NCBI GenBank assembly: GCA_913041025.1 | Contig: CAJWGQ010000144.1 | Location: forward strand, 1 to 7,409 | Origin: an uncultured Gammaproteobacteria bacterium | Lineage (GTDB): Bacteria; Pseudomonadota; Gammaproteobacteria; Pseudomonadales; Azotimanducaceae_A | Length of the DNA: 7,409 nucleotides | Direction: 5' to 3' | Shown: positions 5,776-7,409 of the stretch, piece after piece | Layout of the letters: every line of letters starts with the position of its first letter | How positions within the stretch are numbered: the first letter of the stretch is position 1 | The notes under the pieces: model-generated | The model's input: the letters and a program-made list of their open reading frames with translations, nothing else | Told to the model about the DNA's origin: nothing | The model's database searches: none | Made by a program: the position numbers and the translations under genes

Positions 5776-5910
5776 TCTTAATCGTGACTCATCTGCCAAC
5801 TCAAACAGTCTCTTTTTCATGCACGTCTAACGTCGTTGAATTTTTGCAAAGACAAGTGCTCCCATCCTTCCTGCGAAGAAGTTATGAAGGACAGAGAACA
5901 CCCTCGGCGA

Positions 5911-7409
5911 TCAAAGTGCCCACTGTAGGCTTAAACGAGCGTTAACCTCCTCTCCTACACTAGCTTGGTGAGTGCTGTGAGCGTTAGGGAAATAAACTCG
6001 ATCGGATAAATTTTCAACGTGCAACTGGATCATGAGATCCTCAGAAACCTCATAAAAAACAGCTGCATCAATTCGTGTATAACTCGGCAAAGTTGCAGAG
6101 TTTGAATTATTGATAAAGCTTTCGTCCTGATAAGAGACACCGATTCCCAGACCGAACTTCGGAGTCACTTGATACATTGTCCAAAGTGAAAACATGTTTT
6201 CAGGAAGTTCTCTTGGCCGAAGGCCAGTGTTGCCTGAGCGGTTTACCTGCTCTCCATCAAGATAACCATATGAGGCATTAATACTCCAATTGGAGTTCAA
6301 CTTTCCCTGGATTTGCACCTCAAACCCATCTATCGACGATTCAATGACGTCCAATGTTGATGGATCGTTATCCGCGACTTGCGGTGATTTTTTGTCAATT
6401 TCGAACACGGACGCCGACAAAGATAAGGCTTCGTTTGCATTCCACTTAATCCCTAGCTCTAAATTTTCAAACGTATCCGGATCTAACTGGTTATTATCTC
6501 CGTTAATATTCGCGAATTGCTCACCGCTGCGTGGTAAAAAAGACTCGCTATAACTAAGGTAAATGGAAGTATTCTCTTGCGGCTTATAAATCAAGCCCAC
6601 TCTTGGTGATATCTCATCGTCCTTGCGATTTCTTATTTCTGCGCTCTTAACGTTGACTACCTCTATGTCAAACTCGTCGTATCGACCACCCAGAATAGCG
6701 ATTAACTTCTCGCTTAGTTGGATTTCGTCCTGCACGTACAATGATCTTGCTTCGATCTCAACATGAGTGTCGTCATTTAGCTTAAGAGCGAAATCATTAA
6801 CGGTCGCTTGTCCTGCAGAATTGGTACCTCGACCACCAACCAACGCCAAAGGTAGTCCGGCAGAGATCGAAAAATTCTCCTTATCACTCTCAGAGGTATC
6901 AAAATAAGTATTAAAGCGATCCTGATCTGAGGTGGTATCTATTACTTCAACTCCAAACAAAAGTGTATGTGTTGCAATGCCGGTCTGAAGCTCGGCGATC
7001 ACGTTTCCAGAAATTTGAAGATTCTCTCTTTGCGTTGTGTCTACATAACCGTCAAGCGTCACCTCGTTAGGAGTTTCAGATTGGTCATATTTCGCAGCAT
7101 AAAAATTCTGGTACATCTTGTCATAGTCCCCATAAAAGATACTGAAGTTGCCCTTCATCGCGTCTGAGAAACGATGCTGCACCATAGCCTTAAAGAGATT
7201 AGCCTCTAGCTCGGTTGTATTTAGAAGAGGGTCCCCAAAAACGTTGTCCCTTAGCGCTCGAACAGGACGTCCATCAGTGCCTGTAGGAATTCCTCGGTCA
7301 ATGAACCTCTCTTGGTCGATGTACTCATAAGACAAATCTAGGACGGTTGCGTCAGACAGCTTAAATTTCGCTGTCGGATTGAAGCCAAATTGATCACCGT
7401 CGAAAAAAT
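5911..7409 (-). CDS. TonB-dependent outer-membrane receptor, siderophore-receptor-like (5' end outside window)
   Basis: This is the C-terminal part of an outer-membrane beta-barrel that binds a ligand, probably a ferric siderophore, and imports it to the periplasm using TonB-ExbB-ExbD energy. The minus-strand frame is open from the window edge to TGA at 5911-5913, about 498 residues. Sequence before the TTG at 7335 (FNPTAKFKLSDATVLDLSY) reads as barrel strand, so that TTG is not the start. Motifs typical of the siderophore class: RGIPTGTDGRPV and FGDPLLN near the beginning, ILGGRYDEF and SIYLSYSESFLPRSGEQF in the middle, and the closing VENLSDRVYFPNAHS before the last strand LSLQWAL. The signal peptide, TonB box and plug domain would lie outside; full members usually have about 650-800 residues. 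The C-terminal residue is Leu rather than the usual Phe. The substrate cannot be inferred. The promoter and any Fur site are out of view. Confidence 0.92.
   Translation of the reverse strand, partial: FFDGDQFGFNPTAKFKLSDATVLDLSYEYIDQERFIDRGIPTGTDGRPVRALRDNVFGDPLLNTTELEANLFKAMVQHRFSDAMKGNFSIFYGDYDKMYQNFYAAKYDQSETPNEVTLDGYVDTTQRENLQISGNVIAELQTGIATHTLLFGVEVIDTTSDQDRFNTYFDTSESDKENFSISAGLPLALVGGRGTNSAGQATVNDFALKLNDDTHVEIEARSLYVQDEIQLSEKLIAILGGRYDEFDIEVVNVKSAEIRNRKDDEISPRVGLIYKPQENTSIYLSYSESFLPRSGEQFANINGDNNQLDPDTFENLELGIKWNANEALSLSASVFEIDKKSPQVADNDPSTLDVIESSIDGFEVQIQGKLNSNWSINASYGYLDGEQVNRSGNTGLRPRELPENMFSLWTMYQVTPKFGLGIGVSYQDESFINNSNSATLPSYTRIDAAVFYEVSEDLMIQLHVENLSDRVYFPNAHSTHQASVGEEVNARLSLQWAL

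Larger units (their letters stand above)
5625..5910. other. Spacer after the TonB-receptor gene, no convincing gene
   Basis: The 286 bp between the receptor stop and the doubtful 72-codon ORF contain two GC-rich inverted repeats (5706-5721 and 5758-5775), neither with a T-run on the minus strand. Two very short minus-strand ORFs overlap in different frames. One has 27 codons from ATG at 5820 (begins MKKRLFELADESRLRA). The other is an open stretch of 31 codons, without a usual start at its beginning, ending at 5693. Neither has a good ribosome binding site. I see no RNA gene here. Confidence 0.4.

Noticed and set aside
6290..7330. Three plus-strand ORFs opposite the receptor gene
   Set aside because: They are shadows of a continuous, motif-bearing receptor frame and have no supporting context.
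7333..7335. TTG as the start of the TonB receptor
   Set aside because: The frame stays open to the window edge and the upstream residues read as more beta-barrel; a receptor also needs a signal peptide and plug domain before this point.
1..7409. Mobile element, prophage or defence system
   Set aside because: No transposase, integrase, terminal inverted repeats or defence-type domains were seen; the tRNA has no integrase gene beside it and no obvious duplicated 3' end in the window.

Overview
The window looks like a chromosomal segment of a gammaproteobacterium, probably a free-living aquatic heterotroph with moderate GC (judged by eye, not counted). The main support is the trigger factor - ClpP - ClpX block in the order tig-clpP-clpX. 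The ClpP and ClpX sequences, including a 14-residue ClpP propeptide, resemble the enterobacterial and pseudomonad proteins. A tRNA-His with an encoded CCA end fits too. Species cannot be named from this sequence.

Every gene I support lies on the minus strand, so the window is best read from high to low coordinates. At 7409-5911 is the C-terminal part of a TonB-dependent outer-membrane receptor, most like the siderophore class; its start lies beyond the window. A spacer of about 290 bp (5910-5625) holds two GC-rich inverted repeats but no convincing gene. A doubtful 72-codon ORF (5624-5406) follows, then a crotonase/enoyl-CoA hydratase family gene (5374-4580).

Next is a compact unit that I do not recognise. 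A near-consensus promoter (TTGACA, 16 nt, TATAAA; 4404-4377) drives a 52-codon small gene (4341-4183) with a strong ribosome binding site. A 160-codon hypothetical gene (4155-3673) follows 27 nt later in the same reading frame. This is the most novel part of the window.

Then come a single tRNA-His(GUG) gene (3572-3497) with a perfect TATAAT upstream, and a 300-bp leader rich in small inverted repeats. The protein quality-control cluster follows: tig (trigger factor, with an unusual Ala-Glu repeat tail), clpP (protease subunit) and clpX (unfoldase, cut by the window edge after 336 codons). Trigger factor meets nascent chains at the ribosome exit tunnel. ClpX unfolds tagged or damaged proteins and feeds them to the ClpP chamber, so this block covers both folding and degradation. 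The receptor and the hydratase have no obvious functional link to it.
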